From contig JAHFBD010000069.1 of NCBI GenBank assembly GCA_023250175.1, positions 1-9,879 on the forward strand: a stretch of 9,879 nt of DNA, given 5' to 3'. Below, piece after piece: positions 1-7,800 of this stretch. The DNA is from Candidatus Melainabacteria bacterium (GTDB lineage Bacteria > Cyanobacteriota > Vampirovibrionia > 2-02-FULL-35-15). A program made the translations under genes and the position numbers. Under the pieces are notes generated by a model that ran no database searches, was not told where the DNA came from, and saw only the letters and a list, made by a program, of their open reading frames with translations. Positions within the stretch are counted from its first letter, which is position 1. Each line of letters starts with the position of its first letter.

Positions 1-525
1 AAACTACTTAAAGATGTTGTTGATCTTGGAGTTATCTACGGAGCATTAAGAGAAGGAATTGATTACTTCCTTACAGAAAACAAATTAAGCTTTATTACTA
101 ATAATTTAAAGGAGTATCCACTATTAACAAAACTATTTAAAGGATTTGCTAATCCACTCTCACTAATAAGTAAATCGGATACAAAAACTAATAACACAAC
201 AAGTACCGTTTGTTTTCCGTTTAATTATTTCCTACGCTGGTTTTTAGGAACTGAGAAGGATAAAGAAGGGCCTGGAATGGGTGGTTTTAGAAATAATCGC
301 TTAGTGCCTTTATTAAAACTATTTGAATGTAATCCACCTGTTTGCTATCTAAACGATGATGAAAATGTTGTTAGTAAATTTTATTTAACTGAAGATGAAC
401 ATAAAAAAGCTATATTAGAAACAGATGCCTTAAGTGATAAAACTATAAAACAAAAAGACTATTCAATAACAGAAACCAATAAAAGCGACTTGCAAATTTC
501 TATACCAATTACAGTATCTGTTTAA
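1..525 (+). CDS. Unrecognised protein, C-terminal part (5' end outside window)
   Basis: The reading frame is open from the first base of the window to the TAA at 523-525, giving 174 residues of a C-terminal end. An internal ATG at 277 is preceded by 92 uninterrupted in-frame codons, so it is probably not the true start. I do not recognise the family. Visible features are a helical first part (DLGVIYGALREGIDYFL), an aromatic stretch CFPFNYFLRWFLG near residues 70-82, a glycine-rich GPGMGGFRNNR just after it, and a polar acidic/lysine-rich tail. No signal peptide or certain transmembrane helix is visible in this part. It converges on rpsG with a 24-base gap that contains no clear terminator hairpin. 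The codon pattern is AT-rich, like its neighbours. Coding status is fairly safe because of the long frame in AT-rich DNA; function is unknown. Confidence 0.7.
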   Translation, partial: KLLKDVVDLGVIYGALREGIDYFLTENKLSFITNNLKEYPLLTKLFKGFANPLSLISKSDTKTNNTTSTVCFPFNYFLRWFLGTEKDKEGPGMGGFRNNRLVPLLKLFECNPPVCYLNDDENVVSKFYLTEDEHKKAILETDALSDKTIKQKDYSITETNKSDLQISIPITVSV

Positions 526-549
526 TATTTGACCAAATGCTTTTAAAAT

Positions 550-1023
550 TTAATATCTATAGTGTGCAAAGGCTTTATTAGCTTCTGCCATTTTATGAGT
601 ATCTTCTTTTTTCTTAACAGCAGTTCCCTGTCCATTAGCAGCATCCATAAACTCACTTGCTAATTTCTCCGGCATTGATCTTCCGGGACGATTTCTTGCT
701 GATGAAAGAAGCCATCGTGAACCTAAAGATTCACCTTCAAACTGACCAACTTCAATTGGGACCTGATAAGTGCTTCCGCCTATTCTACGTGCTTTGACTT
801 TTACAAGTGGTGTTACATTTCTCAGTGCTTTTTTAAATGTTTCCATTGGCTCTTGTTTTACTTTTTCTTTAACTATTTCCAAAGCATTGTATACAATCCT
901 TTGTGCTGTGGATTTCTTTCCTTTTTTCATCATTCGATTAATAAATCGTTGTATGTGTGTACTTTTATATTTTGAATCTGGTTCAACTGGTCTCTTTGCT
1001 CTTTTTTCTCTTTTTCGTGACAT
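550..1023 (-). CDS. rpsG: 30S ribosomal protein S7
   Basis: S7 is the primary 16S rRNA-binding protein that nucleates folding of the 3' major domain and forms part of the mRNA exit channel and E site. The 157-residue product has the family hallmarks: a basic N-terminus (MSRKREKRAK), GKKSTAQRIVYNALE at 35-49, RRIGGSTYQVPIEV at 79-92, the RSMPEKLASEF helix, and the C-terminal block GTAVKKKEDTHKMAEANKAFAHYRY. It ends right after HYRY, without the extra tail seen in the longer E. coli K-12 form. It starts with ATG 19 bases after the rpsL stop, behind only a weak GAG-type ribosome site, so it is most likely co-transcribed and perhaps translationally coupled with rpsL. In many bacteria S7 represses its own operon; no operator could be identified here. 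No fusA follows: the next gene is convergent. Confidence 0.97.
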   Translation of the reverse strand: MSRKREKRAKRPVEPDSKYKSTHIQRFINRMMKKGKKSTAQRIVYNALEIVKEKVKQEPMETFKKALRNVTPLVKVKARRIGGSTYQVPIEVGQFEGESLGSRWLLSSARNRPGRSMPEKLASEFMDAANGQGTAVKKKEDTHKMAEANKAFAHYRY

Positions 1024-1042
1024 ATATTTTTCTCAACTATAC

Positions 1043-1441
1043 TTACTTCTTAGCTGCACCTGGCACAGCTTGCCCACTTAACTTAGCCCCATACTTTGAG
1101 CGCGATTGCTTTCTATCCTTTACACCTTGTGCATCTAGTGCACCTCTTACAATATGATACCTAACACCTGGTAAATCTTTAACCCGACCACCTCTTACTA
1201 AAACAACTGAGTGTTCTTGTAAATTATGTCCAACTCCTGGAATATAGGCTGTTATTTCTATACCATTTGTTAGCTTTATCCGTGCAATTTTTCTTAGTGC
1301 TGAATTTGGCTTTTTAGGAGTAGTTGTTTTTACTTGAGTACAAACACCTCTTTTTTGGGGACATGTTTGTAAAGCCGGTGATTTTGTTTTTATAAGAATT
1401 TTTTTTCGTTGCTTTCTTATTAATTGACTAAATGTTGGCAT
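1043..1441 (-). CDS. rpsL: 30S ribosomal protein S12
   Basis: S12 sits at the decoding centre of the small subunit and controls accuracy of tRNA selection. The 132-residue product contains CPQKRGVC (27-34), TTTPKKPNSALRK (39-51), GHNLQEHSVVLVRGGRVKDLP (71-91) and SRSKYGAK (114-120). The lysines at 43, 44 and 88 match wild-type, streptomycin-sensitive S12, and Asp89 is the residue that RimO methylthiolates in other bacteria. The C-terminus carries a short Ala/Gly-rich extension (LSGQAVPGAAKK) beyond the E. coli end. The opening MPTFSQLIRK resembles cyanobacterial S12. The ATG at 1441 follows an AAGGGAAG-like ribosome site. It is the first gene of an rpsL-rpsG pair and is divergent from the kinase gene. 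Confidence 0.98.
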   Translation of the reverse strand: MPTFSQLIRKQRKKILIKTKSPALQTCPQKRGVCTQVKTTTPKKPNSALRKIARIKLTNGIEITAYIPGVGHNLQEHSVVLVRGGRVKDLPGVRYHIVRGALDAQGVKDRKQSRSKYGAKLSGQAVPGAAKK

Positions 1442-1475
1442 TTCTTCCCTTCTATTTATAAAGTTGCAAGTTAAA

Positions 1476-1505
1476 ATAGTACAATGCTTTACTGATTTTT
1501 TTCAA
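1476..1505 (-). promoter_or_regulatory. Candidate promoter of rpsL-rpsG
   Basis: On the minus strand, TTGAAA (1500-1505) lies 18 bases before TACTAT (1476-1481), about 35 bases ahead of the rpsL start. Each hexamer matches only in part (TTGAAA 5 of 6, TACTAT 4 of 6), and AT-rich DNA produces such matches by chance. The position is right for the only promoter rpsL-rpsG could have inside the divergent gap. Confidence 0.3.
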
Positions 1506-1550
1506 ATATTACCCCTTTAATACATTTATAAAAAGCCAGAAAGACGGAGA

Positions 1551-1667
1551 ATGTGTAAGACTTTTCTCAAAAACATTAAAAAAAGCTCATTTTTAAGCTT
1601 GATTTTTAACATTACCAATATGATGAAGACAGGGCTATATCTAAAAACCAATGATACAAATATATAA
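1551..1667 (+). other. Possible 38-codon upstream ORF, in frame with the kinase gene
   Basis: ATG at 1551 opens a frame of 38 codons that ends in TAA at 1665-1667, one codon (ATT) before the kinase ATG at 1671 and in the same frame. A GGAG sequence lies only one base before the ATG, which is too close for a normal ribosome site. The predicted peptide begins MCKTFLKNIKKSS and has a hydrophobic middle (FLSLIFNI). It could be a leader peptide coupled to the kinase, a remnant of a longer kinase N-terminus, or chance. The rest of the 1442-1670 gap holds the rpsL promoter candidate and AT-rich sequence with nothing else convincing. Confidence 0.2.
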
Positions 1668-1670
1668 ATT

Positions 1671-2804
1671 ATGGACTATAACGTAACCAATTTATTTAAT
1701 GCAATAATATCTTGCTCTCCAGATGGCTATATTGCTTGTAGTGATCAAGGCAAGATCATTTTTGTAAATGAGGTAATTGAAAAGATTACAGGCTGGAGTT
1801 TATCAGAATTATTGGGACAAAATGTTAATGAGATATATGCACTACCTGAAAGCTTTACTAACAGAGAACAAGGAAATAGCAATTACATAAAACCTCAAGT
1901 AGCTATATTAACTAGAAAAGATGGAAAAAAAATAACCCTTAAAGCAAGACAAATTGAGATTTTAAATAGCAATAATCAGACTACTAATAAATTTAGTGGT
2001 TACCTAACGATATTTCATACTGAAAATCCAGAAAGCAGCAACTTAGAAAGAGCACATTTAGAGTTTGTTAGTACTGTTAGTCATGAACTAAGAACACCAT
2101 TAACAAGTATTAAAGGATTTGCTGATACTTTAATTAGATCTGGGGATAAGTTATCAGATGAAAATAAAAAAAAATATATCACTATTATTAAAGAGCAGGC
2201 TGATCGGTTAATCAGACTTGTGGAAGATTTGCTTGCGGTTTCACGATTAGAATCTCAAACTTACCAATTAACTGTTAGAGCCCTTGATTTAACTAAAGTT
2301 ATAAATAAAGTATGTGACTCATTAAGCTCTAAATCACAAAACCATAAAATAATTCAGGATATAGAAGATAGCATACCAAACGTAAGTGCTGATGCTGACA
2401 GGTTAGAACAAATACTAACAAATTTAATTGACAATGCAATTAAGTATTCTCCAAATGGGTCGACCATTACCATCAAGATTTCATCACTGATTAACGATCA
2501 AAAGACTAAAGATAAACTAAAAATAGAAGTTACAGATCAAGGCATCGGTATAAAAGAAAATGATCTGGCAAAAATATTTAGCAAGTTTGGTAGACTAGAC
2601 AACCCGCTTACACGACAAACTCAAGGCACTGGATTAGGCTTATTTATTACAAAGTCTTTAGTCCTTGCTTTAAAAGGGGAAATTTCAGTAACCAGCAATC
2701 CTGGTAAAACAACTTTTCTGGTAATTTTACCTGCTGTAATTCCTAATCAAGGTATTCCATTATCTTCTGGAACCTTAGAAGAAAGGAGTTCAGAAGTAAC
2801 CTAA
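1671..2804 (+). CDS. Soluble PAS-domain sensor histidine kinase
   Basis: This 377-residue kinase should autophosphorylate on a histidine in response to a signal and pass the phosphate to a receiver domain. An N-terminal PAS domain (about 7-115: SPDGYIACSDQGKIIFVN, then GWSLSELLGQ) is the sensor. The HisKA dimerisation domain (about 128-198) has the H-box FVSTVSHELRTPL with His138. The ATPase domain (about 243-355) keeps the N-box LTNLIDNAIKYSPNG with Asn255, the G1 box VTDQGIGI with Asp289, the F-box around KIFSKFGR, and the G2 box QGTGLGLF (318-325). All catalytic elements look intact. There is no transmembrane segment, so it is cytosolic and should sense an internal cue; the ligand is unknown. 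The overall layout recalls NblS/PhoR-type kinases of cyanobacteria, but without a membrane part. There is no Shine-Dalgarno before the ATG at 1671. The next gene starts 9 bases after the stop, indicating an operon. Confidence 0.93.
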   Translation: MDYNVTNLFNAIISCSPDGYIACSDQGKIIFVNEVIEKITGWSLSELLGQNVNEIYALPESFTNREQGNSNYIKPQVAILTRKDGKKITLKARQIEILNSNNQTTNKFSGYLTIFHTENPESSNLERAHLEFVSTVSHELRTPLTSIKGFADTLIRSGDKLSDENKKKYITIIKEQADRLIRLVEDLLAVSRLESQTYQLTVRALDLTKVINKVCDSLSSKSQNHKIIQDIEDSIPNVSADADRLEQILTNLIDNAIKYSPNGSTITIKISSLINDQKTKDKLKIEVTDQGIGIKENDLAKIFSKFGRLDNPLTRQTQGTGLGLFITKSLVLALKGEISVTSNPGKTTFLVILPAVIPNQGIPLSSGTLEERSSEVT

Positions 2805-2813
2805 CAATAATTT

Positions 2814-4151
2814 ATGCATTCATTTCAACCAATTTCAAATATTCTTTTAGTTACTTCAATTGAAGATGAAAATATTACTTCTGCTTTAAATAAGGCTGGT
2901 TTTAAATTAGATACTTACTATGACATGGAAAAAGCAGAAAACAGCTTAAAGAAAATTAAGCCTGATTTAATCTTGGTTTATAGTGACTTGGCTCGGGATC
3001 ATGGTTTACATTTTTGTCAAACGGTTAAAAATGCAGAAATTAATCCAAGACCCATAATAGTTTCTCTAGTCCACGAAAGTAATATCGATGAAAGAGTTGA
3101 GGTTCTAAGGGCAGGAGCAGATGATGTTATCTCTTACCCAATTTCCGGTAAAGAGCTTGCTTTTAGAGTCATGGCACATATAAGAAGAAGACAAGAAACC
3201 CATGTCAATTTACTAACTGGTTTACCTGATGCTGTTATAGCAAATAATGTTTTAGAACATTGTCTGCACGAAGCTGAAGACTGGGCAATATTATCTATTG
3301 ATCTAGACAATTTAAGAGTTTATAACGAAACCTATGGGGAAAACCGTGGTGACCAAATGATAAAAGCTTTGGCTGCTGTTTTAAAATCTGTTTTACGTCC
3401 AGGAAATTTTTTAGCACATTGTGACAGTGATGATTTTGTTCTTGTTACCAAAATTGATACCGCTGAAGGTATGGCAGAAGAAATATGTCGCAGATTTGAT
3501 TTTATTGCTCCGCGATTCTATACACAAGAAGATGCCAAACGTGGTTATGTAATTGGTGTCGGTCCTAAAGGTATTAGAAGAAGAGTACCACTTGTTTCTA
3601 TAAGTATTGGAGCTACTGCTAAAGGTCGTCGTAATTTTTCAAGTGCAGTAGAAATATTACAAGTTGCTCGTGATATGAGATATTTAGCAAAAAGTAAAAT
3701 CGGCTCAGACTGGGTGAGTGATCGATTAAGATTAGCTACAAATAATCCTACAAATGTTGAAAAAAGAGTCAAGATTTTGGTTGTAGAGCCAGATGCCTCA
3801 ATGTCATTATTATTAAGCGATACATTAGAAATGGAGGGGTATGTAGTTGAGGTAGCTCATAGTACTGCTGAAGCTTGGCACTTAATAACCACTTGGAGAC
3901 CAGAATTAATTTTACTTGAAACAGATGTAACACCAGTAGAATTTAATGGTTGGGAACTAACAAACAAAATAAAACAAGATCCAGAACTTGCTGGAATCTG
4001 GCTAATTATGACAACTAAGAATTCAGATCATAATAAGGCATTAGAATCAGGAGCTGATCTTTATTTGCCAAAACCATTTGAATTACAAGTTTTGTTTTCT
4101 GAAATTAAGTATCTTTTAAGAACACGATTAAAATCCAATGTCTTATTATAA
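2814..4151 (+). CDS. REC-GGDEF-REC tri-domain response-regulator-like protein, degenerate in all domains
   Basis: This 445-residue protein has a receiver-like domain (about 8-126), a GGDEF-like domain (about 133-296) and a second receiver (about 318-437), with no DNA-binding domain. In REC1 the acidic pocket reads LLVTSIEDE, the usual phospho-Asp position is Tyr56, and the usual Lys-Pro reads YP (108-109). In REC2 the pocket is VVEPD, the phospho-acceptor position aligns to Glu369 (or, with a shift, Asp371), and Thr400 and Lys420-Pro remain. The GGDEF signature is DSDDF (204-208), so the first glycines and the catalytic Glu are changed; the inhibitory RxxD site reads RPGN. The metal-binding IDLDN (162-166) and the fold motif VSISIGAT persist. 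I infer it does not make cyclic-di-GMP and may act as a binding partner or scaffold for the upstream kinase. It starts at ATG with no nearby ribosome site; an AGGAG lies 25 bases back, inside the kinase gene. Confidence 0.9.
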   Translation: MHSFQPISNILLVTSIEDENITSALNKAGFKLDTYYDMEKAENSLKKIKPDLILVYSDLARDHGLHFCQTVKNAEINPRPIIVSLVHESNIDERVEVLRAGADDVISYPISGKELAFRVMAHIRRRQETHVNLLTGLPDAVIANNVLEHCLHEAEDWAILSIDLDNLRVYNETYGENRGDQMIKALAAVLKSVLRPGNFLAHCDSDDFVLVTKIDTAEGMAEEICRRFDFIAPRFYTQEDAKRGYVIGVGPKGIRRRVPLVSISIGATAKGRRNFSSAVEILQVARDMRYLAKSKIGSDWVSDRLRLATNNPTNVEKRVKILVVEPDASMSLLLSDTLEMEGYVVEVAHSTAEAWHLITTWRPELILLETDVTPVEFNGWELTNKIKQDPELAGIWLIMTTKNSDHNKALESGADLYLPKPFELQVLFSEIKYLLRTRLKSNVLL

Positions 4152-4156
4152 ACAGA

Positions 4157-4660
4157 TTATTCATCAGTACTTGTTAATTTAAAATCTGAGGCTTTGACAT
4201 TCTGAACAAAATCTTTAAATGCTTCTGTATCATTGTCATTATCATCTTCTCCCTCTACTTCTGTTGGAATAGTACCATCAGAAAAAACTTTCTCTGAAAT
4301 AAACACGGGACAATCTACTCTTAAAGAAACTGCAATAGCATCACTGGGGCGAGAATCAACTGGTACTAATTCTCCAATAGCATTTTCCAAAACTATTGAG
4401 GAGAAATAAGTATTTTCATTTAAGTCATTAATTTCTATATGATGTACTTTAAACCCTGTTCCTTGAATTATATTAATCATAAGATCATGGGTTAATGGTC
4501 TCTCTGGCTTAAATCCTTCAAGCGCACGTGCAATAGCCTGAGCCTCAGCATGGCCAATCCAAATCGGTAATGCTCTTTTTTTTGATGCATCATTTAAAAT
4601 AACCAATGGGTGATTATTCCTTACATCCAGTGCTATTCCTGTTACAAACATTTCAATCAT
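4157..4660 (-). CDS. Bifunctional nuclease family (DUF151) protein
   Basis: The product belongs to the DUF151/BFN family, whose characterised members are reported to cut DNA and RNA; the role in most bacteria is unsettled. Family motifs are MIEMFVTGIALD at the start, RALPIWIG (29-36), AEAQAIARALEG (38-49), RPLTHDL (54-60) and DSRPSDAIAVSLR (102-114). After the domain comes a highly acidic linker (VEGEDDNDNDTE) and a short C-terminal tail; a separate UVR-type domain is not evident. I chose the ATG at 4660 (167 residues) because family members start MIEM and a GGAAG lies 8 bases upstream; a TTG at 4675 would add five residues. It has its own promoter candidate upstream, so it need not depend on dnaE transcription. 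Its stop is 5 bases from the stop of the convergent REC-GGDEF-REC gene. Confidence 0.9.
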   Translation of the reverse strand: MIEMFVTGIALDVRNNHPLVILNDASKKRALPIWIGHAEAQAIARALEGFKPERPLTHDLMINIIQGTGFKVHHIEINDLNENTYFSSIVLENAIGELVPVDSRPSDAIAVSLRVDCPVFISEKVFSDGTIPTEVEGEDDNDNDTEAFKDFVQNVKASDFKLTSTDE

Positions 4661-4680
4661 TTGTTTATCTTCCAAGAATA

Positions 4681-4709
4681 ATCCTACTTTAATTCTACAA
4701 AAACATCAA
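4681..4709 (-). promoter_or_regulatory. Candidate promoter of the DUF151 nuclease gene
   Basis: On the minus strand, TTGATG (4704-4709) and TAGGAT (4681-4686) are separated by exactly 17 bases. Each matches the sigma-70 consensus at 4 of 6 positions. The predicted transcription start is only about 15 bases before the ATG at 4660, just ahead of the GGAAG ribosome site. The spacing and placement are good; the hexamers are not strong. Confidence 0.4.
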
Positions 4710-4766
4710 AACTTAAAGGACTGATTAAGAATATATTTCAAATATTCCCTAAAGTATCTTATTTTA

Positions 4767-4808
4767 CTCTTTTTACGAGTTCTTAAAGAGATTTTCTTCT
4801 TTAAAGAA
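4767..4808. repeat. Two short inverted repeats in the dnaE-DUF151 gap
   Basis: CTCTTT (4767-4772) pairs with AAAGAG (4785-4790) across a 12-base loop, and TTCTTTAAAGAA (4797-4808) is a perfect 12-base palindrome. They lie downstream of the dnaE stop and upstream of the DUF151 promoter candidate. They could help end dnaE transcription or bind a regulator, but such AT-rich palindromes also arise by chance. Nothing else is evident in this 179-base gap. Confidence 0.2.
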
Positions 4809-4835
4809 TAAAAATAGTTATAAATTTAAATGGAG

Positions 4836-4852
4836 AAGCCTACAATAGGCTT
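4836..4852 (-). terminator. Hairpin across the dnaE stop codon, possible terminator
   Basis: Read on the minus strand, AAGCCTA-TTG-TAGGCTT forms a perfect 7-bp stem with a 3-base loop, and the dnaE stop codon TAG is the first three bases of the right arm. The following bases are CTCCATTTAAATTT, so the T-rich run is not immediate and the case for an intrinsic terminator is only moderate. It may instead stabilise the 3' end of the transcript. Confidence 0.35.
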
Positions 4853-7800
4853 AACTCTTTAGGTTTTATCAAACTATTATGTTCTTCTTTACCTACTATT
4901 ATTTGGACTTTTAAGTCTGGCAATACTTTTGATATTTCTTTAACAAGAATATCATTAGGCTCCACCCATAGTTTTCGATCTAGCAGATAAGTGTTTTTTT
5001 GTTTGCCATTTTTAACAGATATCATTATTGGATTAAATGGATTTTGTTTTTCTTTTTGTAAAATATTTCGCAGAGAATGTATCTTTGTATAAATATCCTT
5101 ATCATTCACTATTTCTTGAGGGAACTCAATTAATAGTAATTTGACATTATCAAGTAAATTAACTGCTTTAATTTGAAAACTAGTATCTCCTTCACTTTTA
5201 TGTTGAACTCTACCTAGAACCAATAGTGGTGTTTCAAGAAGCATTGATTCGCCATACTCTGTAAGTTGATCAGAGAAAATTACAGCTTCTATTTTTCCTA
5301 TCATATCCTCAAGCTGTACAATACCAATAATTTTATTCGTTTTAGTTAGTTTTTTATTTAACTCACTTATAATTGCAACAATTAAAACCTCACTATTATC
5401 AGGCATTTCATTTATATCTAGCAGATTACATGTACAGGCTTTATTAAGCCAATCTGGAATACTTTCAAGTGGGTGGCTTGATATAAAAAAGCCAGTGAGC
5501 TCTTTCTCCATCAACTGAAGCTCTCTCTCAGAATACTCTTGCTGCTTATTTTTAGTAATCACAGCATTACCTCTTAATAAATTAGTCGATGCGCTAGAAG
5601 TCCCAAACAAGCTCAACTGCCCACTAGAAGCAGCTTCCTTTTTCCTTTGAGCACTTGCAACAACATCTTCAAGCGACTCAATCATATATTTTCGCGTTAA
5701 CTCTAGTGAATCAAAAGCTCCTGATTTAATTAATGACTCAAGTGTTTTTTTATTTACAGCCCTTAGATCAACCCGCTCACAAAACTGCTCTAAAGATTGA
5801 AAAACACCATGTTCAGAACGAGCTCTAATCGCTTCACCAACAGCATTAATGCTGACATTTTTTATAGCACCTAGTCCGAACTTTATTGAATTGTTTTGAA
5901 GATCTGCAGTAAAACTTACTCCTGAAAGATTTATATCTGGCGGTACAATTTTAATATTAATCTTTCTACATTCAGCCATATAATATTTAAGTTTGTCTTG
6001 ATCATCTAACACGCTGGATAACAAAGCAGTCATATACTCAATAGGATAATTAGCTTTCAAATAAGCTGTTTGATAGGTAAGCATTCCATAAGCAGCACTA
6101 TGAGATTTATTAAAGCAATATTCCGCAAAGCTTACCATCATTTCATATAACTCTTCTGCTATTTTCTGATCAATCTTGCTTTGCTTACAACCATCAATAA
6201 ATTTCAATCTATACTTTGCCATTTCTTTGGGTTTCTTCTTCCCCATTGCTTGGCGCAAAAGATCTGCTTCTCCAAGAGTAAATCCTGCTAGCTTTTGAGC
6301 AATTTGCATAATCTGCTCCTGATAAACTATTGAACCATAAGTATCTTTTAAGATTGACTCTAATTCAGGTACTAAATATCGAGTTGATTTCTTACCATTT
6401 TTTCTTTCAATAAACTCATCAATCATTCCAGTATCAAGTGGGCCAGGTCTAAAAAGAGCAATTAATGCCGAAAGATCTTCTAAGGTCGTCGGTTTCATAT
6501 CTCTGGCTACTTGTTTCATTCCAGAAGAAGTTTCAAGCTGAAATATTCCTGCTAAATCCCCTCCAGCAATCATCTTAAAGACCTTCTCATCATTTGTTGG
6601 AATAGCACCTAAATTAACAACTTCATTTCTAGTATTGGCTATAATTTCTATGGCTTTATTAATCATCGTTAAATTTCGAAGTCCTAAGAAGTCCATTTTT
6701 AATAATCCAAGATAAGCAAGATCATCCATACTATATTGTGTAATTATTGTCCCTTCATTATTTTTAGAAAGAGGAACAATTTCATTCAAAGGCTTATCAG
6801 AAATAACTACACCGGCTGCATGTACACCAAAAGTTTTATTAACACCTTCTAGTTTTTCAGCTAGAGTAACTATTTCTTTAAAATCAGAGCTGGTTTTATA
6901 TTTCTCAACAAACTCAGAATGATTTTCTTTCATCCAGGTTAATTCTCTGGGTTTCCCTCTAACAACAGGAATTAATTTGGCTATTTTTTCAGACTCACTA
7001 TATGGATAACTCAGAACTCGCGCCATATCTTTAATAACTGCTCTGGATGCAAGCTTATTAAAAGTTATTATCTGAGCAACTCTGTCATTATTATATTTTT
7101 GCCTTACATACTCTAGGACTTCATCTCTTCTTTCTATACAAAAATCAGTATCAATATCAGGAAGTGATTTTCTTTCTGGATTTAAAAATCTTTCAAATAG
7201 CAAATTATATTTCAAGGGATCAATATCAGTAATATTAAGAGCATAAGCCACAATAGAACCAGCAGCAGAACCTCTTCCAGGACCTACCGCAATTTTATGT
7301 TCTTTTGCAAATCTGATAAAATCCCAAACAATTAAAAAGTAATTAGCATAGCCAAGCTTAAAAATAACATCCAGCTCATGGTTTGTTCTTTCTTTAGCTT
7401 CATCGGTAACTTCATGGTATCTCTTTCTAATTCCATCCCAAACCAGCTGAGAAAGAAAAGTTTCTTTTGTAAATCCGGGTTCAAGAGGAAAATCTGGTAA
7501 TCGTATAAAAGTATTTGATAAAAGAGAGTATTCAGAAACTTTTTCTGCTATTTCTAAAGGAGAATTTAAAACTGCTTGCCTAATATCTGACTCCTCCAGC
7601 TGACCAGAAAACAAATTAAGCATTTCAAATCCATTTTTAACATATTCAGTTCCCGTAAAATGCATACGAGGAAACTCTTTAACCAGCTTATTGGTTTGAA
7701 GACAGAGCATTGCATCCTGTGCAATAGCATCATCTTTATTTGTAAAATGACTATCATTTGTAGCAATAATCTTGAGATGTAATTCCTTAGCAAGTTTTGC

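Noticed and set aside
526..549. Possible bidirectional terminator between the first gene and rpsG
   Set aside because: Only a 4-bp TTTG/CAAA pairing can be drawn, with no GC stem.
770..1157. Plus-strand open frames opposite rpsG and rpsL, with hydrophobic translations
   Set aside because: They lie wholly antisense to two certain ribosomal genes and resemble no protein; open frames arise there from codon bias.
1580..1606. Weak inverted repeat AAGCT...AGCTT followed by T-rich sequence before the kinase gene
   Set aside because: The stem is only 5 bp and AT-rich, and it lies within the candidate upstream frame; not enough for an attenuator or terminator.
1621..1640. Possible kinase promoter with TATATC and TTACCA
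   Set aside because: Matches are 4 of 6 at best in very AT-rich sequence; cannot be told from chance.
3545..3772. Minus-strand open frame opposite the REC-GGDEF-REC gene
   Set aside because: Antisense to a well-supported domain and without any recognisable motif.
7566..7793. Minus-strand open frame in another frame inside dnaE
   Set aside because: It overlaps the PHP-encoding part of dnaE in a different frame and has no motif or ribosome site.
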